Source: Lysobacterales bacterium
GTDB taxonomy: Bacteria > Pseudomonadota > Gammaproteobacteria > Xanthomonadales > Rhodanobacteraceae
Direction of reading: 5' to 3'
DNA: 64,000 nt
NCBI GenBank assembly: GCA_017305135.1
Contig: JAFKNA010000005.1
Span: forward strand, 62,001 to 126,000
The translations under genes and the position numbers were made by a program. Shown here one piece after another: positions 52,189 to 60,024 of the stretch (position 1 is its first letter; every line of letters begins with the position of its first letter). The notes under the pieces are model-generated. The model was given only the letters and a program-made list of their open reading frames with translations. It did no database searches and was not told the DNA's origin.

Positions 52189-53757
52189 ATGAACGCATCG
52201 ATCTCCCTCCGCTGCCCGGCCGCGCTGGCCGGGCTGCTGTTCGCCGCAGCCGTTTCCGCCGCCGCACCGGGCGCTCCGGCGTTCGAGTCGCCCAATCGCA
52301 CCAGCGCGGTACCGATTCCCGCGGGACAGGTGGAACGCGCCGTCGCGGAGCTGGACGGACTGGCGCTGCGGCTGCTGGCGCGCGAGCGCATCCCCGGGCT
52401 CGCCGTCGCCGTCGTGCATGGCGGCAAGACCGTGTTCGCCAAAGGCTATGGCGTGCGTGCCGCGGGTTCGGCGGACGCCGTGGACGCCGACACCGTGTTC
52501 CAGCTCGCCTCGGTGTCCAAGCCCCTCGGTGCAACCGTGGTGGCCCGGCAGGTGGGCGCCGGCAGGATCCGCTGGGACACGCCGGTGCGCGAGCACCTGC
52601 CCTGGTTCACGCTGGCCGAGCCCTGGGTGGGCGCGCACGCCACCATCGGCGACCTCTACGCGCACCGTTCGGGACTGCCCGACCATGCCGGCGACGTGCT
52701 GGAAGATCTCGGCTACGACCGCCGCGAGGTGTTGCAACGCCTGCGCCTCCTGCCGCTGGCTTCCTTCCGTGACAGTTATGCCTACACCAACTTCGGCCTG
52801 ACCGCGGCCGCCGAGGCGGTCGCCGTGGCCAGCGGGAAGGATTGGGCGGCGCTGTCGCAAGCGGCGATCTACGAACCGCTGGGCATGCGTTCGACCAGTT
52901 CCCGCTACGCCGACTTCATGGCGCGGCCGAACCGCGCGGTCGGCCATGTGCGCCGCGGCGGCAGCTTCGTGCGCGGCACCCAGCCGCGCGATCCGGATGC
53001 CCAGTCGCCGGCCGGGGGCGCCAGTTCGTCGGCCAGCGACATGGCGCGCTGGCTCGCCTTCGTGCTGGCCGAAGGCAAGGCGCCGGACGGGCGGCAACTG
53101 GTGCCGGCCGCGGCGCTGCTGCCGGCGCTGTCGCCGCAGAGTCGCTCATCCGCGCCGCCCACGGCCGATACGCGCGCCGGCTTCTATGGTTTCGGCTTCA
53201 ACGTCGGCACGTCACCGAGTGGGCGCATCGTGCTCAACCATTCCGGTGGCTTCCTGCTCGGCGCGGCGACCACCATCGCGCTGGTGCCCTCGGCCGACGT
53301 CGGCATCGTCGTGCTGACCAATACCGAGCCCTTCGGCGCGCCGGAAACGCTGGCGGCCGAATTCACCGACCTCGTCCAGTTCGGTCGCATCCAGCGCGAC
53401 TGGGCGCCGCTCTTCGCAGCACTTTTCAGGCCCATGTCGAAGCCGGAGGGCTCGCTCGTCGGCGTCGCCCGGCCGGCGCGGCCGGCGGCGGCACGGCCGC
53501 TGGCCACCTACGCCGGGCGTTACCGGAACGACCTGTACGGCAACCTCGATGTCGTTGCCAGCGACAACAGGCTGGAGTTGCACCTCGGCCCAAGGCCGGT
53601 CGTGCACGTGCTGCGCCACTGGGACGGAGACGTCTTCACCTTCGACCTGGACGGCGAGAACGCACCGCCTGGCACGATCTCCAGGGCCAGCTTCACCGAC
53701 GACGCGGTGGTGCTCGAGTACTACGACGAGGAAGGCCTCGGCACCTTCGTCCGCTGA
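52189..53757 (+). CDS. Secreted serine hydrolase, class C beta-lactamase/DD-peptidase fold
   Basis: 522 residues with signal peptide ISLRCPAALAGLLFAAAVSA. The active-site motifs are SVSK (Ser108, Lys111), YTN (Tyr199) and HSGG (in IVLNHSGGFLLGA, the K-T-G equivalent). The last ~120 residues (YAGRYRNDLYGNLDVVASDN) resemble the DUF3471/lipocalin-like tail of CubicO-type esterases. Such enzymes are usually peptidases or esterases, not drug-hydrolysing lactamases. ATG 52189 is preceded by TTGCTGGAGTTCC. The substrate is unknown. Confidence 0.88.
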   Translation: MNASISLRCPAALAGLLFAAAVSAAAPGAPAFESPNRTSAVPIPAGQVERAVAELDGLALRLLARERIPGLAVAVVHGGKTVFAKGYGVRAAGSADAVDADTVFQLASVSKPLGATVVARQVGAGRIRWDTPVREHLPWFTLAEPWVGAHATIGDLYAHRSGLPDHAGDVLEDLGYDRREVLQRLRLLPLASFRDSYAYTNFGLTAAAEAVAVASGKDWAALSQAAIYEPLGMRSTSSRYADFMARPNRAVGHVRRGGSFVRGTQPRDPDAQSPAGGASSSASDMARWLAFVLAEGKAPDGRQLVPAAALLPALSPQSRSSAPPTADTRAGFYGFGFNVGTSPSGRIVLNHSGGFLLGAATTIALVPSADVGIVVLTNTEPFGAPETLAAEFTDLVQFGRIQRDWAPLFAALFRPMSKPEGSLVGVARPARPAAARPLATYAGRYRNDLYGNLDVVASDNRLELHLGPRPVVHVLRHWDGDVFTFDLDGENAPPGTISRASFTDDAVVLEYYDEEGLGTFVR

Positions 53758-53779
53758 AGCATCAGCCAGCGGTGCGGCA

Positions 53780-54268
53780 TCAATGCCCGTGCTGCGCGAA
53801 GGCCGAAACCCGGCCGTCGCGGTCGAGCTGCCAGACGGTGTAGGGCTGCACGCGGCCATCGGGCATTTCCATGCCGGGCGAACCGGCCGGCATGCCCGGC
53901 AGCACCAGGCCGCGTACAGGCGGCGCCTCGTCCAGCAGGCGCTTCACGTCGGCGGCGGGCACGTGGCCTTCGACGACATAACCGGCCACTTCAGCGGTGT
54001 GGCAGGATTGCCCCTGCGCCGGCACGCCCAGGCGCGCCTTGATCGCGGAAAGCTCGCCATCGGCATGGTCGCGCACCTCGACCACGAAGCCGTTGCCACG
54101 CATGTGCTCGACCCAGCCGTTGCAGCAGCCGCAGTTCGGACTCTTGTGCACGACGACGGTCGGTTGCGCCTGGGCGACTGGAGCGCCTGCCGCCACAGAT
54201 GCGATCGGCGCCGCCGCCGCGGCCAATGCCAGCACGCATGCACACGCCAGGCTCTGGAAATGCCTCAT
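53780..54268 (-). CDS. DUF411 periplasmic metal-binding protein
   Basis: 162 residues from ATG 54268 (GAGG seven bases before). Signal peptide MRHFQSLACACVLALAAAAA. The conserved cysteine cluster SPNCGCCNGWVEHMRGNGF (Cys46, Cys48, Cys49) defines DUF411; GQSCHTAEVAGYVVEGHVPA, then RGLVLPGMPAGSPGMEMPDG complete the family pattern. DUF411 proteins are often near copper-resistance genes and are thought to bind Cu or other soft metals. No copper genes are nearby here. It is divergent from ahcY. Confidence 0.88.
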   Translation of the reverse strand: MRHFQSLACACVLALAAAAAPIASVAAGAPVAQAQPTVVVHKSPNCGCCNGWVEHMRGNGFVVEVRDHADGELSAIKARLGVPAQGQSCHTAEVAGYVVEGHVPAADVKRLLDEAPPVRGLVLPGMPAGSPGMEMPDGRVQPYTVWQLDRDGRVSAFAQHGH

Positions 54269-54375
54269 TGCAACCACCTCATCGGACGGAATGACCGGCA
54301 GTGTGCGCCCTCGCGGGCGCCTTGCAAGCTCCTGCGACCATCGGCCGCGCCGGCGTTCTCGGCCTTGGCCGGCGG

Positions 54376-54381
54376 TATAAT
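54376..54381 (+). promoter_or_regulatory. -10 element of the ahcY promoter
   Basis: TATAAT, an exact consensus -10, lies 8 bases before the first base of the SAH riboswitch P1 stem (54389), so transcription should begin at or just before the riboswitch. No clear -35 is seen at 16-18 bases. Confidence 0.75.
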
Positions 54382-54388
54382 GGCCGGC

Positions 54389-54475
54389 CCTGTCGAGGGG
54401 CGCTGCACGTGGCCGACCCCGAATCGGGCGGCAAACCCAGGCTCGACAGGCCCTCCTTCCGCAACGGCGCCCGGA
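54389..54475 (+). promoter_or_regulatory. SAH riboswitch in the ahcY leader
   Basis: CCTGTCGAG (54389-54397) pairs with CTCGACAGG (54442-54450) as a perfect P1. The conserved core GAGGGGCGCTGCA, then CCCAGGCTCG, and the downstream CAACGGCGCCC (54462-54472), which can form the pseudoknot with GGGCGC, match the SAH riboswitch consensus. P2 is GGCCG/CGGC-like around 54411-54433. SAH binding turns on ahcY expression in known examples, by freeing the ribosome site or by antitermination. The start codon is 53 bases beyond. Confidence 0.9.
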
Positions 54476-54527
54476 CCAGACGACTGCCACGTGGCGCGCG
54501 CCACGGGCATGGAACCGGAGCAACAGC

Positions 54528-55976
54528 ATGAACGCCGTAGCCAAGACCTTCTCCACCGAAGGCGATTACCGCATCGCCGACATCGGCCTCGCCGACTGGG
54601 GCCGCAAGGAAATCGACATCGCCGAGCACGAGATGCCGGGCCTGATGTCGATCCGCCGCAAGTATGCGCCCGAGGCGCCGCTCGAGGGCGTGCGCGTGAC
54701 CGGCTCGCTGCACATGACGATCCAGACCGCGGTGCTGATCGAGACGCTGAAGGACATCGGCGCCGACGTGCGCTGGGCGTCCTGCAACATCTTCTCGACC
54801 CAGGACCACGCCGCCGCCGCCATCGCCGCCACCGGCACGCCGGTGTTCGCCTGGAAGGGCGAGACGCTGGAGGAATACTGGGACTGCACGCTGGACGCGC
54901 TGTCGTTCCCGGACGGCAAGGGCGGCTTCCAGGGACCGCAGCTCGTCGTCGACGACGGCGGCGACGTGACGCTGCTGATCCACAAGGGCTACGAGCTGGA
55001 ACAAGGCGACGAGAGCTGGGTCAACAGCCCCGGCGCCAGCCACGAGGAGCAGGTCATCAAGAACCTGCTGAAGCGCGTGGCGAAAGAGCGCCCCGGCTAC
55101 TGGACTCGCGTCGTTGCCGACTGGAAGGGCGTCTCCGAGGAGACCACCACTGGCGTCCATCGCCTCTACCAGCTCGCCGAGGCCGGCAAGCTGCTGATCC
55201 CCGCGATCAACGTCAACGACTCGGTTACCAAGAGCAAGTTCGACAACCTCTACGGCTGCCGCGAATCGCTGGCCGACGGCCTCAAGCGCGCCATGGACGT
55301 GATGCTCGCCGGCAAGGTCGCGGTGGTGTGCGGCTACGGCGACGTCGGCAAGGGCTCGGCGCACTCCCTGCGTGCCTACGGCGCGCGCGTGGTGGTCACC
55401 GAAATCGACCCGATCTGCGCCCTACAGGCGGCGATGGAGGGCTTCGAGGTCAACACGATCGAGTCCACCCTTGGCCGCGGCGACATCTACGTCACCACCA
55501 CCGGCAACAAGGACGTCATCCGCCTCGAGCACATGCAGGCGATGAAGGACCAGGCGATCGTCTGCAACATCGGCCACTTCGACAACGAGATCCAGGTCGA
55601 TGCGCTGAAGGCGGCCGAGGGCGTCAGCCACGTCAACATCAAGCCGCAAGTGGACAAGTTCACCTTCGGCAAGGGCAACTCGGTCTTCCTGCTCGCCGAA
55701 GGGCGCCTGGTCAATCTCGGCTGCGCCACCGGCCACCCGAGCTTCGTGATGTCGAACAGCTTCTCGAACCAGACCCTGGCGCAGATCGACCTGTGGGCGC
55801 ACAAGGACAGCTACGAGAAAAAGGTGTACCTGCTGCCGAAGAAGCTCGACGAGGAAGTCGCGCGCCTGCACCTGGAGAAGATCGGCGTGAAGCTGACCAC
55901 ACTGACCACCGAGCAGGCCGCCTATCTCGGCGTGGCGGTGGAAGGGCCGTACAAGCCGGAGCATTACCGGTATTGA
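54528..55976 (+). CDS. ahcY: S-adenosylhomocysteine hydrolase
   Basis: 482 residues. [40 protein letters not shown], the NAD site [20 protein letters not shown] (near residue 268), and the C-terminal [15 protein letters not shown] tail ([11 protein letters not shown]) are all conserved. It hydrolyses SAH to adenosine and homocysteine with bound NAD and so prevents inhibition of methyltransferases. It lies behind a SAH riboswitch and a consensus -10. ATG 54528 is preceded by CCGGAGCAACAGC. A rho-independent terminator follows, so it appears to be a single-gene unit. Confidence 0.98.
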   Translation: MNAVAKTFSTEGDYRIADIGLADWGRKEIDIAEHEMPGLMSIRRKYAPEAPLEGVRVTGSLHMTIQTAVLIETLKDIGADVRWASCNIFSTQDHAAAAIAATGTPVFAWKGETLEEYWDCTLDALSFPDGKGGFQGPQLVVDDGGDVTLLIHKGYELEQGDESWVNSPGASHEEQVIKNLLKRVAKERPGYWTRVVADWKGVSEETTTGVHRLYQLAEAGKLLIPAINVNDSVTKSKFDNLYGCRESLADGLKRAMDVMLAGKVAVVCGYGDVGKGSAHSLRAYGARVVVTEIDPICALQAAMEGFEVNTIESTLGRGDIYVTTTGNKDVIRLEHMQAMKDQAIVCNIGHFDNEIQVDALKAAEGVSHVNIKPQVDKFTFGKGNSVFLLAEGRLVNLGCATGHPSFVMSNSFSNQTLAQIDLWAHKDSYEKKVYLLPKKLDEEVARLHLEKIGVKLTTLTTEQAAYLGVAVEGPYKPEHYRY

Positions 55977-56001
55977 TTGTCGGGTAGTGCTGGAAACGAA
56001 A

Positions 56002-56028
56002 CGGGCGCCGCGAGGCGCCCGGTTTGTT
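56002..56028 (+). terminator. Rho-independent terminator of ahcY
   Basis: CGGGCGCC-GCGA-GGCGCCCG is an 8-bp perfect stem with a 4-base loop followed by GTTTGTT, 25 bases after the stop codon. Confidence 0.88.
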
Positions 56029-56105
56029 CCCGACCTGCGGATGCTCCGCAACTCATGCACGTACTCGAAGGAGGATCACGCCGCCACACGCTGGCCCAAC
56101 CCTCT

Positions 56106-56621
56106 TCACCGATGCGCCGCCTCGTAGCGCACCTTCTCGATGCATTCCGCGGTGCAATTCATCGCGAGAACCAGGGCTTCTCGAGCCCGCATCGTCAATA
56201 CCGCGCGCGCATTTGGACTGAATGTCTTCTTCTTGCTCCACTGACGGAAAGGGTCGCAGTGGCGCTCCAGGCCGGCAATGGCGAGATGGATCGCGCGCCA
56301 TGGCAACCCGGTGACGTCATCCGGACGGTGACAGGTGATGAAAAGCCACGTGTAGTGCGGCTCCAGCTTGGTTTGCACTCCGCGGCCGCGCAGCCACGCT
56401 TCCGCCAATGCCTCCGCGCATTGCTCCACAAGAGGCCGCGCCTCGTGCGAGCGCCACGGCCAATGGATGAGATCGCATGCTTGCACGTGCATGCGCTCAG
56501 CGTTGTCGAGCAATGCCCGGATTTGCTGCCGTTCGGGTAATTCATCCTTTGGCAACACACCGCCGGTGAACAGCCCCGCCATGGCGGCAGGTCCACGCGT
56601 GAGGAATGCACGTCGATCCAT
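56106..56621 (-). CDS. Hypothetical protein with Tat-like N-terminus
   Basis: 171 residues. It begins MDRRAFLTRGPAAMAGLFTG, with a twin-Arg start (DRRAFLTRG) followed by a hydrophobic stretch; this suggests Tat export but lacks the full consensus. The rest (RALLDNAERMHVQACDLIHW, then PWRAIHLAIAGLERHC and TMRAREALVLAMNCTAECIE) is alpha-helical-looking and contains cysteines and histidines. I recognise no family. It lies 150 bases after res on the same strand and could be the last gene of the restriction operon or independent. Its GC content and codon use look slightly lower than its neighbours. Confidence 0.5.
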   Translation of the reverse strand: MDRRAFLTRGPAAMAGLFTGGVLPKDELPERQQIRALLDNAERMHVQACDLIHWPWRSHEARPLVEQCAEALAEAWLRGRGVQTKLEPHYTWLFITCHRPDDVTGLPWRAIHLAIAGLERHCDPFRQWSKKKTFSPNARAVLTMRAREALVLAMNCTAECIEKVRYEAAHR

Positions 56622-56771
56622 TCATATCCTCCAGCATGAAACGCGACGGTTTAAGGACCGAGGCCTCCGGCCCGCATGCGGTCGGCACGCCCGCGTTCCA
56701 CAACCCGTCTATCGATCCCGGGCATGACAGCGCAGAAGAGCATGCCGAGGCCGCGTCTCACACCCTGAGAC

Positions 56772-59444
56772 TCACGCCCCGATCGCCTCCCGCAACTGCA
56801 CCGCCACCGGCTTGCCGGCTGTCTTCGCGTCCGTCGCCATCAGGAACACGCAGCGGCCATTGCTTGCTCCGGCCCAGACCCTGCCAATGTGGTCCTTTTC
56901 GCGGGAGTCGTCGTTGCTGATGCGGTCGCCGCCCTTGTACTCGACGACGAACAGACGCCCGTCATCGAGTTCGGCGACGAAGTCGGGATAGAAGCGATCG
57001 GTGGAGGTCGGCAGCCAGAACGCGGCGTCCGGCTGCCGCTCCAGGTTGCGCACCCAGTGCCGTACCTGCGGCAGGCGGTCGAGTTCGATCGCGCACGCAG
57101 TCTCCTCGGCATCGTTCTCGGGCTTCAGTTCGCCGGGCAGTGGATAGAAGTGCTTGCCGAAGCGCCAGCGACCCGAGTACAGCCAACGTGCGGGATAGCG
57201 CTGGGGGTCGAAGTGGAAACCCGTGATCGCGTCCAGCCGCACTTGGCCCTCGCCCCCCAGCAGTGATTGCTGGAAGGCTGCTCGGCGCTGCCCGGCCAGC
57301 AACTCGCGCAATCGCGCAGCGACCGCTTCGACCAGATCGTTCAGATGCCGCGTCAGATAGACCAGCTCGAAGCCCTCGCGTTGAAGGCCATCCAGCGCGC
57401 GCCCAAGCCACGCGATCCTGTCGGCTTGCAGGATCGATCTGAAGTAGAGGCGGCTGTCGAGGGCACGGATGATGTCCTCCTGCCGAACCACATAGCTCCC
57501 TGTGCCATCGAGGCCAAGCTCGTCCTGCGTCACATCTTCGCGCAGGTTGATCCGCCCGCGCTCGATGTCGATCAGGAAGGAGGGACGGTGTTGGGCCCGC
57601 TTCAGGCCAGGCAGGTCTGCGGGAAGCCCGGCGAGCGAGTAATCGATCAGCTCGTCGAGGAGTTCCGGCTCGAACAGGCACAGTTCGCCCTGCATGGGAA
57701 GCATGAGCTGCGGAACGGCCGCGAAACTTGCGCCACGTTCGCTCGGCGCGGCGGCGGCCAGCACGCGCGCCTCGTGGCGCTGCAGTTGCGCCTGCATGGC
57801 CGCGCGGTCACGTCGTGGGACGGCTGCAACAATGGCATCGGCGGTCGCCACGTCCACCCTGCCGCTGACGATCACGCGCGCGCCGCCATCCACTGCCTCC
57901 ACGCGCACGTGCGAGCCGGCCACGCTCTCGACGGCGCTCGCGATCGCGTGCGTTGTCTCGAATCCGGTTTCCACCTCCGCCGGCTCGGGTGGGCGCGCGT
58001 TGAACAGGTCGTCATCCAGCGCCGGCTGCACGGCCTGCGCCGCCGCGATGCGCTCGAAGCCCATGCTGATGAGCCGGTCGGCAAGCTGGTCGGCGACCTG
58101 CGCCGTGCGCGCGCCGCACACGTGCGCATAAGCGCGGTTGAGCTTCTGCGACACACGACGCCTTGCGTAAGGCATGCGCAGCACCCGCCCGAGCAACTGC
58201 TCCATGTCCTTGGCCGAGCGGATGTTCTGGACGGTGCAGAACACATACGCGAAGGAACAGTCCCAGCCCTCCTTGAGCGCCTCGACGGTGATCACGAAGT
58301 CGATCGGGCAGTCACGGCGGAACAGGTCCACGCCGTCGAGCTCGCGCTGGTTTCCGGTAGCGACGGCGATCCGCCCCTCGGCAACATGCAGCATGTCGAC
58401 CAGATAGGCCTTGAGCACGTCCACCGTCGCCTCGCCTCCCTTCGGCTCGGCCTGGAACAGGACGATCGGGCGAACGTACTCGGGCTCCGACAGCGCCTCG
58501 GCCGCAAGCTGCTCGCGCGTGAGTACCGCGTCGCGCACCGCTTCCTGCCAGTTCGGATGCGGCGCCAGCACGATCGGCAGCTTGATCATGTCGGCGGCCT
58601 TGAGTTCCTGGGCGGACACTGCGTAGAGCACGTTCTGCTCGGGCAGCGGCGTCGCCGTCCACTCGACGACACAGGCCGGGCGGATGCGGTCGAGCAAGGT
58701 CAGCGACAGCCTGGACTGGGCATTGTGGGCCTCGTCCATGATGACGATGGGGCGATGCCAGGCCAGCAGGTTGGCGAAGCTCGCCTTGATCCGCCCAAGG
58801 TCACCGCGCGAAAGGTAGGGCTGGGCCGCGAGGTCGCGTTCGCCGACACGCTCGAAGAATGCCGCATCGGGCGCACTGGCGAAGTGCGGCGCGAAGTCCT
58901 CGTGGTAGGCATAGACCTCCCGTGCGGCGGTGTTCTCCACGCGCAGCGTCTGCACGGTGCCGACCACGATGATCGCGCGGCGGCCCATGTCGTGGGCGCG
59001 GATCTGTCGGCAATCGGCAATGTCCAGCACCAGCAGCGCATCGTCCGGCCAATGTTCGAGCAGCGCCTGGCGGTACGGGTGGCCGGGCGTCTTGAGTGCC
59101 TCCAGCGTCTGCGTGCGGATCGTGTTGCTCGGCACCAGCCACAACGCGATCGGCGCGCGGGTGCCGACATGGTCGCGTGCGGCGATATCGATCGCGTGCG
59201 CCGCCATGAGCGTCTTGCCGCCGCCGGTCGGAATGCGGATGCAGGCCACCGGAATCTCCGGCCGGTCCGCCGTGAACGGCCGGTACCAGACCGGCTGCGC
59301 ATGCTCGCCCATGCCCTGGCCCCGCGCCGCCTCGAAGGCGAGCTGCATCTGCGCGTGCGATTCGGCACCGCGCGCGCCGACCAGGAAGACGGAGAGCGCA
59401 TCGAGCGCCTGGCGCTGGTAGGACTTGAGTTGCAGCGTGCTCAT
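56772..59444 (-). CDS. Type III restriction endonuclease, Res subunit (helicase-nuclease)
   Basis: 890 residues. The SF2 helicase has Walker A IPTGGGKTLMAAHA, DEAH box IVIMDEAHNAQSR and SAT-like VEWTATPLPEQN. The second RecA domain carries VTVEALKEGWDCSFAYVFCT and EQLLGRVLRMPYARR (motif VI). The C-terminal nuclease is FYPDFVAELDDGRLFVVEYK, a PD-(D/E)XK site. Type III Res works with Mod, translocating or sliding on DNA between two inversely oriented sites before cutting. Its ATG overlaps the stop of the DUF5615 gene (ATGA), so its translation is coupled to the toxin-antitoxin pair rather than directly to mod. All key motifs are intact. Confidence 0.93.
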   Translation of the reverse strand: MSTLQLKSYQRQALDALSVFLVGARGAESHAQMQLAFEAARGQGMGEHAQPVWYRPFTADRPEIPVACIRIPTGGGKTLMAAHAIDIAARDHVGTRAPIALWLVPSNTIRTQTLEALKTPGHPYRQALLEHWPDDALLVLDIADCRQIRAHDMGRRAIIVVGTVQTLRVENTAAREVYAYHEDFAPHFASAPDAAFFERVGERDLAAQPYLSRGDLGRIKASFANLLAWHRPIVIMDEAHNAQSRLSLTLLDRIRPACVVEWTATPLPEQNVLYAVSAQELKAADMIKLPIVLAPHPNWQEAVRDAVLTREQLAAEALSEPEYVRPIVLFQAEPKGGEATVDVLKAYLVDMLHVAEGRIAVATGNQRELDGVDLFRRDCPIDFVITVEALKEGWDCSFAYVFCTVQNIRSAKDMEQLLGRVLRMPYARRRVSQKLNRAYAHVCGARTAQVADQLADRLISMGFERIAAAQAVQPALDDDLFNARPPEPAEVETGFETTHAIASAVESVAGSHVRVEAVDGGARVIVSGRVDVATADAIVAAVPRRDRAAMQAQLQRHEARVLAAAAPSERGASFAAVPQLMLPMQGELCLFEPELLDELIDYSLAGLPADLPGLKRAQHRPSFLIDIERGRINLREDVTQDELGLDGTGSYVVRQEDIIRALDSRLYFRSILQADRIAWLGRALDGLQREGFELVYLTRHLNDLVEAVAARLRELLAGQRRAAFQQSLLGGEGQVRLDAITGFHFDPQRYPARWLYSGRWRFGKHFYPLPGELKPENDAEETACAIELDRLPQVRHWVRNLERQPDAAFWLPTSTDRFYPDFVAELDDGRLFVVEYKGGDRISNDDSREKDHIGRVWAGASNGRCVFLMATDAKTAGKPVAVQLREAIGA

Positions 59445-59779
59445 GCGTCGCCGATCTCCACGACGACACGTCCATCCGCCAGCAGCGCCAATGCGCGCGG
59501 CAGGGTCAGGGCGAAAACCTCACGCAGGCGCGCATTGCTGGCGTTGCCGCAGGTCACCCAGAGCAGTCGCGGTGGCGCGCCGCGCTGCTGCACCAGGTTC
59601 ACGAAATCGATGTCCTTGGAGACCAGCACCACGTCGGCGCCTCGCGCCGCCTCGAAGATCGTGGCATCCGCGGCGCGCAGCAGCCCGAGTTCGCGCACCG
59701 CCTGCGCTTCGATCGCGAATGTCTGCTGCAGCCAGGGCGCGAGGGCGGGCGGCAACTGCGCGTCCAGCCAGAACCTCAC
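59441..59779 (-). CDS. DUF5615 PIN-like protein, putative toxin
   Basis: 112 residues from GTG 59779 (VRFWLDAQLPPALAPWLQQT). The first Asp of a PIN-type acidic set is Asp6 (WLDAQLPP). ADATIFEAARGADVVLVSKD, then IDFVNLVQQRGAPPRLLWVT is the DUF5615 core. DUF433/DUF5615 pairs are considered VapBC-like toxin-antitoxin modules. It overlaps the DUF433 gene by GTGA upstream and res by ATGA downstream. A ribonuclease-type toxin is likely but untested. Confidence 0.8.
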   Translation of the reverse strand: MRFWLDAQLPPALAPWLQQTFAIEAQAVRELGLLRAADATIFEAARGADVVLVSKDIDFVNLVQQRGAPPRLLWVTCGNASNARLREVFALTLPRALALLADGRVVVEIGDA

Positions 59780-59997
59780 GCGGCCAGCCGCTCGAAATCG
59801 GTCCGACGCGCCGCAAAGAGAAGGCAGGCCCGGATGTCGGCTTCGGTGAGATCGGGAAAATCCGCAAGCACCTCGGAAATCTCCGCGCCGTGCCCCAGCA
59901 TCTGCAGCACGTCGGCCACGCGAATGCGCATGCCGCGGATGCAGGGACGTCCGCCGCAGACCTGCGGATCGAAGGTGATGTACTCGTCGAGGTTCAT
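59776..59997 (-). CDS. DUF433 protein, putative antitoxin
   Basis: 73 residues from ATG 59997, with GGAGGCTTGC before it; the in-frame ATG at 60009 forms part of that ribosome site. YITFDPQVCGGRPCIRGMRI, then VADVLQMLGHGAEISEVLAD, then FPDLTEADIRACLLFAARR is the DUF433 pattern, a winged-helix-like DNA-binding fold. It is the usual antitoxin partner of DUF5615. It starts 27 bases after the mod stop and overlaps the toxin start. Confidence 0.85.
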   Translation of the reverse strand: MNLDEYITFDPQVCGGRPCIRGMRIRVADVLQMLGHGAEISEVLADFPDLTEADIRACLLFAARRTDFERLAA

Positions 59998-60024
59998 GCA
60001 AGCCTCCAATGGCGCGACGGAAAA

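Noticed and set aside
57267..59849. A long open frame on the plus strand opposite res
   Set aside because: The Res helicase and nuclease motifs are on the minus strand. The plus-strand product has no recognisable domain.
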